NCBI RefSeq assembly: GCF_016793825.1
Contig: NZ_JAEULM010000036.1
Span: forward strand, 46,937-110,936
Reading direction: 5' to 3'
Length of the DNA: 64,000 nucleotides
Origin: Sphingopyxis sp.
GTDB taxonomy: Bacteria; Pseudomonadota; Alphaproteobacteria; Sphingomonadales; Sphingomonadaceae
Position 1 is the first letter of the stretch; the number at the start of each line of letters is the position of its first letter. The position numbers were made by a program, and so were the translations under genes. The notes beneath the pieces are model-generated. The model saw only the letters and a program-made list of their open reading frames with translations. It made no database searches and was not told where the DNA came from. Positions 32,042-40,210 of the stretch are shown one piece after another.

Positions 32042-33373
32042 ATGTCGCCTTCTCCCGCGCCTGCCGCCCCTCGCCCGCCGCTCCGCGTCGCGCTTGCGGG
32101 CATTGGCGTCGTCGGCGGCGGGGTCGTCCGGCTGCTCGAGGCGAATCGCGACCTGATCGCGCGCCGCGCGGGACGGGCGATCGAGATCGTGGCGCTGTCG
32201 GCGCGCGACCGGCACAAGGATCGCGGCGTCGACCTGTCGTCCTATCGCTGGGAGGATGACCTCGGCGCGCTCGTCGCCGCCGACGACGTCGATGTCGTCG
32301 TCGAGATGATCGGCGGCGCCGACGGCATGGCCCTGACCCTCGCCCGGCAGGCGCTGAGCGCCGGCAAGGCGCTCGTCACCGCGAACAAGGCAATGATCGC
32401 GCATCACGGGCTGGATCTCGCGCGGCTGGCCGAGGCGAAAGACACGCCGCTCAAATATGAAGCGGCGGTCGCCGGAGGTATCCCGGTCATCAAGGCGATC
32501 CGCGAAGGCGCGTCGGCGAACCAGATCGCGCGCGTCTATGGCATCCTCAACGGCACGTGCAATTATATCCTGACGCAGATGGAGCGGAACGGCGCGAGCT
32601 TCGCCGACGCCCTCGCCGCAGCGCAGGCCGAAGGCTATGCCGAGGCCGATCCGACCTTCGACGTCGACGGGATCGACGCCGCGCACAAGCTGTCGATCCT
32701 CGCCGCGCTCTGCTTCGGCACCCGGCTCGACATCGACGCGGTGACTGCCGACGGCATTCGCGGGCTGATCGCCGCCGACATTCGCGAGGCCGAAGCGCTG
32801 GGCCACCGGGTTCGCCTGATCGGCATGGCCGAGCGCGATGGCGCCCAGGCCAACGGCGCGCTCTACCAGCATGTCCAGCCGTGCCTGGTGCCCGCCGACC
32901 ATCCGCTCGCCTATGTGCCCGGCGCGCTCAACGCCGTCGTCGCCGAGGGCAATTTCGTCGGGCGGCTCTTCTTCGAAGGCGCGGGCGCGGGCGCGGGGCC
33001 GACGGCATCGGCGATCGTCGCCGACATCATCGACATCGCGCGCGACGAATATGGCCCCGCCTTCGCGATGCCAGTCGAGAGGCTCGACGCGGCACCGATC
33101 GCCGATGCGGGCGCGCGCGTCGGCAAACATTATGTCCGCCTGATCGTCGAGGACCGCATCGGCGTGCTGGCCGAAATCGCCGCGGCGATGCGCGACGCGG
33201 GCGTTTCGATCGAAAGCTTCATCCAGCGCGGCACCGACGAGGAAGATGGCGTGGTCATTGCGTTGGTCACCCACGAAGGCCCGACCAGTGCGATTCATGC
33301 GGCGCTCGCCGCGCTCGCCGCATCGGACCATGTCGTCGGCACCCCGATGCACATGCCCATCCTAACGCTTTGA
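32042..33373 (+). CDS. hom: homoserine dehydrogenase with ACT domain
   Basis: This 443-residue enzyme reduces aspartate semialdehyde to homoserine on the way to Thr and Met. An NAD(P)-binding fold begins with VALAGIGVVGGGVVRLL. The catalytic part carries GILNGTCNYILTQME and DVDGIDAAHKLSILA with the conserved Lys and Asp, and an ACT domain (about 360-443, KHYVRLIVEDRIGVLAEIAA) fits feedback control by threonine. The start is ATG 32042, with GGAG about 10 bases upstream; an in-frame ATG at 31964 would add 26 residues. In many relatives glpX follows hom directly; here two unknown genes intervene. Confidence 0.95.
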   Translation: MSPSPAPAAPRPPLRVALAGIGVVGGGVVRLLEANRDLIARRAGRAIEIVALSARDRHKDRGVDLSSYRWEDDLGALVAADDVDVVVEMIGGADGMALTLARQALSAGKALVTANKAMIAHHGLDLARLAEAKDTPLKYEAAVAGGIPVIKAIREGASANQIARVYGILNGTCNYILTQMERNGASFADALAAAQAEGYAEADPTFDVDGIDAAHKLSILAALCFGTRLDIDAVTADGIRGLIAADIREAEALGHRVRLIGMAERDGAQANGALYQHVQPCLVPADHPLAYVPGALNAVVAEGNFVGRLFFEGAGAGAGPTASAIVADIIDIARDEYGPAFAMPVERLDAAPIADAGARVGKHYVRLIVEDRIGVLAEIAAAMRDAGVSIESFIQRGTDEEDGVVIALVTHEGPTSAIHAALAALAASDHVVGTPMHMPILTL

Positions 33374-33455
33374 AACGAGCCGCCGCGGCTCGCGCTGCAC
33401 GCTTGTAATCACGCCGTCCTTTGGTACCCGTTGCACCGGGGAACAGGGGAGCGTC

Positions 33456-34289
33456 ATGGATATCGACATCAGGGGCGGCCTGGCCGAAGCGCGGGCGTTG
33501 GCGGGCGAACACAAGGGCGCGCTTGCCGCCTATACGGTGCTGGGCGTCGTCATTCCCTACCTGCTGCTGTCGAGCGAACCGATCTTCGACCTGCGCACCG
33601 TGATGTCGATGATCGTGTCGCCCTACAGCGCCCATGTCAGCGGTTCGATCGCGGGGCCGCTCTATCTGCTGGGGATCGTTTCGGTGGTCGCGGCGGGCGC
33701 GATGCTGGCGGCGTGGAACGCGATCCTGGCCGAGATTCGCGAAGGCTTCGTGTCGGAGATCATGTACGGCATGGTCGCGGGGACGGCTTTCCTGGCCGCC
33801 AACATCCTGATCTATGTCGGCACCGGCCTGCTTGCCGTCCTGCCGATCACCGCGACGATCGGTATCGCCGAATGGAATAGCCTGGGCGGCGGCGCGGTCA
33901 GCGCAGCCTATCGTCTGCTGCTGTCGCTTGCCGGGACCTGGATCGGTGCGCGGCTTTGCCTGACCGGCGCGATCATGGGCGCGTCGGGCAAGCTCGAACC
34001 CTTTTCGGCCTTCGCCGAATCGTGGCGGCGTACCCACGAAGCCCAATGGCGGCTCTTTGCCTTCTATTTCCTCTATGGCCTGCTGATCGGCGCGGCGCTG
34101 GGCGGCCTCGCTCTGCTGCACGGCGCCGTCATCTGGAACAATGCGCAGGCGCCCGGCACCCTGCTAGAAACGGCGATGAGTTTTGGCTGGGTGCTGCTGT
34201 TCGCGGCCTATTTCATCGGGCAAATCCTGTTCGCCGCCGGATTCCTGCGCGCTTCGCGTCCCCGCGCCGCGTCCGAGGTGTTCGCCTAG
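33456..34289 (+). CDS. multi-pass membrane protein of unknown function
   Basis: This 277-residue protein has about six hydrophobic segments (for example LAAYTVLGVVIPYLLL, PLYLLGIVSVVAAGAMLAAW, FLAANILIYVGTGLLAVLPI). No enzyme motif is seen. It lies after hom on the same strand (82 bases) and its stop overlaps the stop of the convergent gene 34286-34783 by four bases (CTAG). Function is unknown. Confidence 0.7.
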   Translation: MDIDIRGGLAEARALAGEHKGALAAYTVLGVVIPYLLLSSEPIFDLRTVMSMIVSPYSAHVSGSIAGPLYLLGIVSVVAAGAMLAAWNAILAEIREGFVSEIMYGMVAGTAFLAANILIYVGTGLLAVLPITATIGIAEWNSLGGGAVSAAYRLLLSLAGTWIGARLCLTGAIMGASGKLEPFSAFAESWRRTHEAQWRLFAFYFLYGLLIGAALGGLALLHGAVIWNNAQAPGTLLETAMSFGWVLLFAAYFIGQILFAAGFLRASRPRAASEVFA

Positions 34290-34783
34290 GGCGGGGTCTC
34301 TGCCGGAGGGGGCGTCTCTGCCGGAGGCGTCGGATTGCCGGCGTCCGGATCGGTCGCGCGCTTCGCCATTTCATAGAGCGCGTTATATTCGGGGCCGGGC
34401 GCATAGCGACCGCCCAAGGACATCCAGTTATACGGCAGCTTGTCGAGGCTCATCGCCTTTGCCTCGGCGCGCGGCAGCTTCGGTGGCGCCTCACGGCCCT
34501 CGCGGGCGATCGCGCGCAATTCAGGCGACAAGCGGTGGCGTTCGGTATCGCTGCCACAGACATCGATCGAACCGTCATCCGCGGGTTTGCAGCGTTTGAC
34601 GGGGTCGGTCATCTCCCTGCTCTTTTCGACCGCGGTGTCGGCTGCCGACTTTGCCGGCTTCGGCACCGGCGGGCCGATCATTTGCGCGCCGCCCGGGGCC
34701 GTCGTCATCGCAACGACGCAAATTGCCGCAAAAGCGGCAGCGAATCGGGCGATGTATTCTCGACAAGCGACGCAGGCGACCAT
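34286..34783 (-). CDS. exported protein of unknown function
   Basis: This 165-residue protein starts at ATG 34783. A hydrophobic N-terminal segment (YIARFAAAFAAICVVAMTTA, about 10-29) then PGGAQM suggests a signal peptide. The mature part has two Cys (VKRCKPADDGSIDVCGSDT), a KLPYNWMSLGGRYAPGPEYN motif and a Pro-rich end. A much longer frame up to 35959 runs antisense to glpX and is not used. No family recognised. Confidence 0.6.
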   Translation of the reverse strand: MVACVACREYIARFAAAFAAICVVAMTTAPGGAQMIGPPVPKPAKSAADTAVEKSREMTDPVKRCKPADDGSIDVCGSDTERHRLSPELRAIAREGREAPPKLPRAEAKAMSLDKLPYNWMSLGGRYAPGPEYNALYEMAKRATDPDAGNPTPPAETPPPAETPP

Positions 34784-34837
34784 ATGGCGCCCATCATGCC
34801 CAGGGGGCGACACAAGTAAAGACGGAGAGTCAGGGCG

Positions 34838-35812
34838 ATGACGAACATGAGCGACAGCAACCTCGATCGGGTCCTCGTGCTCGAAATGGTGCGCGTCACC
34901 GAAGCGGCGGCGATCGCCGCCGCCAAGCTGATCGGACGCGGCGACGAGAAAGCCGCCGACGCCGCCGCCGTCGAGGCGATGCGTACCGCGTTCAACACGC
35001 TCTACATGGACGGCACCATCGTCATCGGCGAAGGCGAACGTGACGAGGCGCCAATGCTCTTCATCGGCGAAAAGGTCGGCAATGCGCCGGGCAAGGGTCC
35101 GAAGATCGACATCGCGGTCGATCCGCTGGAAGGCACGACGATCACGGCCAAGGCCGGCCCCAACGCGCTGGCCGTGCTGGCGATCGCCGAGGAGGGCTGC
35201 CTGCTCAACGCCCCCGATGTCTATATGGACAAGCTTGCGGTCGGCGCCGGCTATTCGCCGAATATCGTCAATTTCGACAACAGCGTGCGCGAGAATGTCG
35301 AGGCGGTCGCCCGCGAAAAGGGCTGCGCGCCCGAAGACATCATCGTGTGCGTTCTCGACCGCCCGCGCCACGAAGCGATCATCGCCGAACTGCGCGCCAT
35401 CGGCTGCGGCGTCGCGCTGATCCCCGACGGCGACGTGGCCGGGGTGATCGCGACGACCAACCCCGACACCAATGTCGACATCTATATGGGATCGGGCGGC
35501 GCCCCCGAAGGTGTGCTCGCCGCCGCCGCGCTGCGCTGTGTCGGCGGCCAGTTCAAGGGTCGCCTGCTGTTCCGCAACGACGACGAGCGACTGCGCGCCA
35601 AGAAGTGGGGCATCGAAAATCTCGACCGCGTCTATGACCTCGAAGACCTTGCCAAGGGCGACGTGATCTTTGCCGCGACCGGCGTCACCGACGGGTCGCT
35701 GCTGCGCGGCGTCAAGCGCCGCCGCGACGGCGTGATGACGACCGAGACGGTCGTGATGCGTGCCTCCTCGGGCACGGTGCGCTGGGTGAAGGGCGAACAC
35801 CGGAGCGCTTGA
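34838..35812 (+). CDS. glpX: class II fructose-1,6-bisphosphatase
   Basis: This 324-residue GlpX-type protein hydrolyses fructose 1,6-bisphosphate in gluconeogenesis. Visible family features are VIGEGERDEAPMLFIGE, DIAVDPLEGTT (metal site), VCVLDRPRHEAII and DIYMGSGGAPEGVLAAAALR. The start is ATG 34838 after GGAGAG; an ATG three codons later is possible. It is downstream of hom, as in many alphaproteobacteria, and followed by a GC-rich hairpin. Confidence 0.95.
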   Translation: MTNMSDSNLDRVLVLEMVRVTEAAAIAAAKLIGRGDEKAADAAAVEAMRTAFNTLYMDGTIVIGEGERDEAPMLFIGEKVGNAPGKGPKIDIAVDPLEGTTITAKAGPNALAVLAIAEEGCLLNAPDVYMDKLAVGAGYSPNIVNFDNSVRENVEAVAREKGCAPEDIIVCVLDRPRHEAIIAELRAIGCGVALIPDGDVAGVIATTNPDTNVDIYMGSGGAPEGVLAAAALRCVGGQFKGRLLFRNDDERLRAKKWGIENLDRVYDLEDLAKGDVIFAATGVTDGSLLRGVKRRRDGVMTTETVVMRASSGTVRWVKGEHRSA

Positions 35813-35915
35813 ATCCGGGTCCGCGGATCGGCTTGCCCAACGAGCCGCGGACCGAAGTCGCGCAGAGCCGCGTAAAGCGGAGCCGCGCCAAGGCGACGTC
35901 GGTTCCCCAAAACGG

Positions 35916-35947
35916 GGACAGCCGCCTCCTGCCGGAAGCGGCTGTCC
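35916..35947 (+). terminator. possible terminator hairpin after glpX
   Basis: GGACAGCCGC (35916-35925) and GCGGCTGTCC (35938-35947) form a perfect 10-base stem around a 12-base loop. The T run expected of an intrinsic terminator is weak (GATTCTCTCC), so this is a hairpin of uncertain function between convergent genes. Confidence 0.45.
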
Positions 35948-35998
35948 GATTCTCTCCACGGAGAGAGGGCGGCAGGACGGGCAAGCCCGCCCTGCGCC

Positions 35999-36877
35999 TT
36001 ACATGCCGTCGACAGCCTTGCTGACGAGGATGTTCACCGCGACACGGCGGTTCTGCGCCTTGCCCTCGGGCGTGGTGTTGTCCGCCGCCGGGTCGGCCTC
36101 TGCCATGCCGGTGGGAGTCAGCATACGATAGGGTTTCCAGCCACACGCCTGTTGCAGATGGTTCACCACGCGGCTGGCGCGTTTTTCGCTCAGCGTCTGA
36201 TTGAACTCCTGGCTGCCGGTCGAGTCGGTGTAGCCGACGACGAGCAGCAGCGCATTGTCGGTGCCATTGGCCTGGTTCGCCACGGCGCAGAGTTCGGCCT
36301 TCGCCTGTTCGGACAGGACCGCCTTGCCGGTGTCGAAGTTCACGCTGGTCGTCGCCTTGACATTATACTGGTCGATGTCGCCGACGCGGCCGCGCAGCGC
36401 CTCTGTCGCCGCCGTCTGTTCGGCAAAGCGCTGGTCGGTGCCGGTGCGGATCATGTTCGCGGTGCGCAGGTCCTTGCTCTTGAGCGCAACCTGCCCCGCC
36501 GCCAGACCGCCGCTCCACTGCAGCGTGTCCACCGTCACGGGCAGACCGTTCAGCAACGAATCCGCAGCCAGCTTGCTGCTGCCCAGACCCAGGAAGCCGC
36601 CGCCGGCCTTGACGCGCGTTTCGGGGATCAGCGCGATCGTGGTGGTGTTCCCGTCGGCGGTCGTGACGTGCATCCGACCCTCGGTCCGCGCCGAGATGAT
36701 GCCTTCGATCTTCGGTCCCTTCGTCATCTCCGATGCCGGGGGAATGGTGCCGTAGACGGTCGCCATGACGTCGCCGCCCGACGCATCCTGTTCCTGCGCG
36801 GCGAGCGCGCCCGTCGCGGCTCCGGCGAGCATCGCCGCCATCAAAAACAGTCTCGAACTCCTGGAAACGGCACCCAT
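35999..36877 (-). CDS. OmpA-family outer membrane protein
   Basis: This 292-residue protein has a signal peptide (MGAVSRSSRLFLMAAMLAGA, to about residue 27). A beta-rich N-terminal part (about 30-160) that is not a standard OmpA barrel follows, then an OmpA/MotB peptidoglycan-binding domain (about 175-292): VNFDTGKAVLSEQAKAEL, VVGYTDSTGSQEFNQTLSEK, NRRVAVNILV. It links the outer membrane to peptidoglycan. AAGGAG precedes ATG 36877. Upstream, between it and the flavodoxin gene, lie 267 bases that include an inverted repeat. Confidence 0.88.
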   Translation of the reverse strand: MGAVSRSSRLFLMAAMLAGAATGALAAQEQDASGGDVMATVYGTIPPASEMTKGPKIEGIISARTEGRMHVTTADGNTTTIALIPETRVKAGGGFLGLGSSKLAADSLLNGLPVTVDTLQWSGGLAAGQVALKSKDLRTANMIRTGTDQRFAEQTAATEALRGRVGDIDQYNVKATTSVNFDTGKAVLSEQAKAELCAVANQANGTDNALLLVVGYTDSTGSQEFNQTLSEKRASRVVNHLQQACGWKPYRMLTPTGMAEADPAADNTTPEGKAQNRRVAVNILVSKAVDGM

Positions 36878-37098
36878 ATGCTACTCCTTCGATTGGATCA
36901 GCAGGGTCCACCTGTTTCGTGACCCCTTCTGGCACAAGGATACTCGCGGCAATGTCGAAAGTTGCGCGGGTCGTCGGCGGAATTGCACGGCAAGCCGATA
37001 AAGCTATGGCGAAGAACCGTTATTTTTTCCGCCGCTGCCGATGGCAGAGCGGGCGATGGGGCGTGCGCGGGGACGGCGCTTGCCCCAAGGCACGGGAA

Positions 37099-37122
37099 AC
37101 TGTATTGTATAAATAATACAGT
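37099..37122. promoter_or_regulatory. 8-base inverted repeat upstream of the OmpA-family gene
   Basis: ACTGTATT (37099-37106) and AATACAGT (37115-37122) form perfect arms with an AT spacer (GTATAAAT). It lies about 220 bases upstream of the ompA-family start and 23 bases beyond the stop of the flavodoxin gene. It may be a regulator site or part of a promoter; I cannot tell which. Confidence 0.4.
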
Positions 37123-37144
37123 GTGAGAACCGATGCCGCCCAGC

Positions 37145-37630
37145 TCAGAAAATCCCCGATGCCAGCCCTTCCGCAAGCGCGGCACCAAGGTCGCGGGCTT
37201 CGGCGAGGCGGGCCGCCGGGATCGTCTTGGACGCGCAGATCGCCTCGGGCGTCTGGGCGGCGGTGTTGACGATCACCGGATCGGCGACGCGCTTCAGCCG
37301 CCAGCCGGTGGCGATGCGGTCGAGCTGGCGCTGGGCATTCGCGCCGTCGGAGCCCGCGCAGATGATCGTCGCATAGGGGCGCCCTTCCAGCCTGCCGAGA
37401 CAGGGGTAGTAGCAGCGATCGAACATCTCCTTCATCGCGCCGGAAAGCGCGGCGAGATTTTCGGGGCCGACAAAGAGATAGCCAGCGGCGGCGTGCAGGT
37501 CGGCGGGCGTCACCGCATCGGCGGCGATCAGGCGCGCCGTGGCGGCGCCCCGGGCCGCGGCGTCGGCAAGCGCCTCGCTGCCGCCGGTGCGGCTATGCCA
37601 GGCGATCAGCAGGTGCGGCGCGTCGGTCAT
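37145..37630 (-). CDS. flavodoxin-fold reductase (NADPH-dependent FMN reductase type)
   Basis: This 161-residue protein starts at ATG 37630, which is where the fold begins; the longer frame from 37786 is not credible. The phosphate-binding loop is LLIAWHSRTGGSEALADAAA, followed by YLFVGPENLAALSGAMKEMF, a standard flavodoxin element for FMN. A cysteine pair in CYYPCLG is seen. Activity is likely NAD(P)H-dependent FMN or quinone reduction; partner unknown. Confidence 0.78.
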   Translation of the reverse strand: MTDAPHLLIAWHSRTGGSEALADAAARGAATARLIAADAVTPADLHAAAGYLFVGPENLAALSGAMKEMFDRCYYPCLGRLEGRPYATIICAGSDGANAQRQLDRIATGWRLKRVADPVIVNTAAQTPEAICASKTIPAARLAEARDLGAALAEGLASGIF

Positions 37631-37692
37631 GCCGCGATGCTTGCCAAGCCTGCGCGTGCGGCGCAAGCTGTCCCCAAAACGAGGGGGAGACC

Positions 37693-39657
37693 ATGATCCG
37701 CCGACTGACAACCCTGCTGCTCGCGAGCTGCCTGCCGCTTGCCGCCATCGCCCAGGACGATGCGAGCGACGCCACCCGCACCGCACAGGCCGAAATCGCC
37801 AAGCGCCTGCCGCTGGACGATCCGCGCGATGAGGCCAATGTGCTGCGCGGCAAGCTGGCCGAAATCCCCGGCGGCGTCATCACCGACAAGGACGGCAAGA
37901 CGGTGTGGGACCGCCGGCCGTATGAATTTCTATCGAACGCCAAGGCCCCCGATACGGTGAACCCGTCGCTGTGGCGGCAGGCGCGGCTCGATGCCGTCCA
38001 CGGGCTGTTCGAGGTGGTGCCGGGCAAGATCTGGCAGATTCGCGGCTATGACATCTCGGTGATGACGATCATCCGCGGCAAGACCGGATGGATCGTCGTC
38101 GACCCGTTGCTGTCCGAAGAAACGGCGGCGGCGGGGTGGAAGCTGTTCGCCGACACGGTCGAGGCGAAGGACAAGGTGCTGCCGATCAGGGCCGTGATCT
38201 TCAGCCACAGCCACAGCGACCATTTTGGCGGCGTCGGCGGCATCGTCACACCCGAGCAGGTGAAGGCGCAGAAGATCCGCATCATCGCGCCCCATGGCTT
38301 TTCGGAAGAAGCGACGTCGGAGAATGTTCTGGCGGGCACCGCGATGGGACGCCGCGCCTTGTACATGTTCGGATCGATCCTGCCCCCCGGCGAGCGCGGG
38401 CAGGTCGATACCGGGCTGGGCCCGAAACTCTCCTCCGGAACGATCGGCTATATGGAGCCGACCGAGACGGTGAGCGAGAAGGGCGGGACGCTGACGATCG
38501 ACGGGCTGGCGTTCGAGTTCCTCGATGCCGGCAGCACCGAGGCGCCGTCGGAGTTCGTCTTTTACATTCCCGCCTACAAGGCGCTGCATACGACCGAGGT
38601 CGTGACGCATACGCTGCACAATGTGCTGACGCTGCGTGGAGCGCAGGTGCGCGATGCGCTGCACTGGTCGAAGGTCATCGACGCGATGCTGCTTAAATGG
38701 GGCGGCAAGGCCGAGGTTGCGATGGCGTCGCACCACTGGCCGACGTGGGGGGTCGGGGAGGTCGGCACCCTGTTGGGCAACCAGCGCGACGCCTATCGCT
38801 ATGTCCACGACCGGACGCTCTTTCTCGCCAACCGGGGCGCGACCCTGCACGAGCTGGCCGATCAGACCGCCGAAGCGCCGGTGCAAGGCAAGGATTTCGG
38901 AACGCGCGGCTATTACGGAACCCTCAATCACGACATGAAGGCGACCTATCAGCGCTATTTCGGCTGGTGGGACGGCAATCCCGCGAACTTCAATCCGTTG
39001 CCGCCCGAACAGTCGGCATCCAAATATGTCGCACTGGCTGGCGGCGCCGACAAGCTGCTGGCCGCGGGCCGGGATGCGATCAAGGCCGGCGATTATCGCT
39101 GGGCGGCGGAGCTTCTGAACAAGCTGGTTTTTGCCGAACCGGGCAACGGGGATGCGCGCGCGGCGCTGGCCTCGGCCTATGACCAGATGGGCTATCAGGC
39201 CGAATCGGGGGCATGGCGGAACTATTATCTTGCCGCAGCAGCAAGCCTGCGCGGCAATGCGGTCGAAAGCACCTCGGGCAACGGCCAGAGCCGCAGCTTC
39301 GTGAGCGCGATTCCCACCAGCGTCTTCTTCGACGCGCTGGCGACGCGCTTTGATGCGGCAAAGGGATCGGCGCTCAACGGCGTCTTCCAGTTCGTCCTGC
39401 CCGACAGCAGGGAAAGCGTCGCGGTGGTCGTTCGCGGCGGGGTCGAATTCCCGCGTTACGGCATCACCGACCCCGCGCCGACCGCGACGCTCACCATCGA
39501 TCGCAAGACGCTGGACGACGTGATGCTGGGGCAAGCGCAGTTCCCGGCGCTGATGCAGTCGGGCGCGATCCGGATCGATGGCGACAGGATGGCGTTCCTG
39601 TCCTGGTTCGCGCTGCATCCGCCGGCCGATCCGCGCTTTAATATTGTTGTCCCCTAA
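37693..39657 (+). CDS. alkyl/aryl sulfatase with metallo-beta-lactamase domain (SdsA-like)
   Basis: This 654-residue exported enzyme has a signal peptide (LTTLLLASCLPLAAIAQDD). The metallo-beta-lactamase domain carries the binuclear zinc motif HSHSDH at residues 172-177, then GFSEEATSENV. An alkyl-sulfatase dimerisation part (YRWAAELLNKLVFAEPGNGD) and an SCP2-like C-terminal domain (about 530-654, TLTIDRKTLDDVMLGQAQ) complete the usual SdsA1 architecture. It should hydrolyse alkyl sulfates such as SDS in the periplasm. GGGGAG precedes the start. Confidence 0.92.
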   Translation: MIRRLTTLLLASCLPLAAIAQDDASDATRTAQAEIAKRLPLDDPRDEANVLRGKLAEIPGGVITDKDGKTVWDRRPYEFLSNAKAPDTVNPSLWRQARLDAVHGLFEVVPGKIWQIRGYDISVMTIIRGKTGWIVVDPLLSEETAAAGWKLFADTVEAKDKVLPIRAVIFSHSHSDHFGGVGGIVTPEQVKAQKIRIIAPHGFSEEATSENVLAGTAMGRRALYMFGSILPPGERGQVDTGLGPKLSSGTIGYMEPTETVSEKGGTLTIDGLAFEFLDAGSTEAPSEFVFYIPAYKALHTTEVVTHTLHNVLTLRGAQVRDALHWSKVIDAMLLKWGGKAEVAMASHHWPTWGVGEVGTLLGNQRDAYRYVHDRTLFLANRGATLHELADQTAEAPVQGKDFGTRGYYGTLNHDMKATYQRYFGWWDGNPANFNPLPPEQSASKYVALAGGADKLLAAGRDAIKAGDYRWAAELLNKLVFAEPGNGDARAALASAYDQMGYQAESGAWRNYYLAAAASLRGNAVESTSGNGQSRSFVSAIPTSVFFDALATRFDAAKGSALNGVFQFVLPDSRESVAVVVRGGVEFPRYGITDPAPTATLTIDRKTLDDVMLGQAQFPALMQSGAIRIDGDRMAFLSWFALHPPADPRFNIVVP

Positions 39658-39682
39658 GGGCTTGAACGACTAACGGAGGATC

Positions 39683-40210
39683 ATGACCGAAACGCCGCCC
39701 GCCCCCACCGACCCCTTTGCGCACGACGTACTCAATGCGGCCGAGGGGCTCGATCCGGTGAATCCCGCTTATGGCCACGTCATCCGGATCGCGACAGCGC
39801 TGAACCTGATCCCGATCGCGATCGCCGCGAGCGTCGCCGACCGGCTGATCATGCCGCGGATCGAGGGGCCTTACGGGCTGGTCACGACCGCGGCCTGGCT
39901 GATCGCGCTGATCGCGATCGCCGTCCTGCCCACGCGGCGCGTCGCCCGCTGGGGCTTCAAGATCGGCGAGGGGCAGCTTCGCGTCGCGCGCGGCTGGCTG
40001 TTCCGCACCGACACGATCGTGCCGTTCGTTCGCGTCCAGCACATCGACGTCGGGCAAGGGCCGGTCGAGCGGCTGTTCGGCCTGTCGCACCTGGTCGTCC
40101 ACACCTCTGGCACCCACAACAGCACCGTGACGCTGCCCGGCCTGCATGCGGATCTGGCCGCCGCCATGCGCGAGACGATCCGCCGTCATATCCAGACCGA
40201 TTTCGCGTGA
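39683..40210 (+). CDS. bacterial PH-domain membrane protein (YdbS-like)
   Basis: This 175-residue protein has two hydrophobic segments (IPIAIAASVADRLI and WLIALIAIAVLP) then a bPH_2 (DUF304) domain (WGFKIGEGQLRVARGWLFRT, VPFVRVQHIDVGQGPVER). YdbS-like proteins are paired with YdbT-like partners in one operon, as here, with an overlapping GTGA. The role of the pair is unclear; in Firmicutes related proteins affect amylovoran or antibiotic sensitivity. The ATG follows GGAGG. Confidence 0.8.
   Translation: MTETPPAPTDPFAHDVLNAAEGLDPVNPAYGHVIRIATALNLIPIAIAASVADRLIMPRIEGPYGLVTTAAWLIALIAIAVLPTRRVARWGFKIGEGQLRVARGWLFRTDTIVPFVRVQHIDVGQGPVERLFGLSHLVVHTSGTHNSTVTLPGLHADLAAAMRETIRRHIQTDFA

Noticed and set aside
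34784-35959. Long 5' extension of the minus-strand gene 34286-34783
   Set aside because: It is antisense to glpX; the exported protein begins at ATG 34783 where the signal peptide starts.
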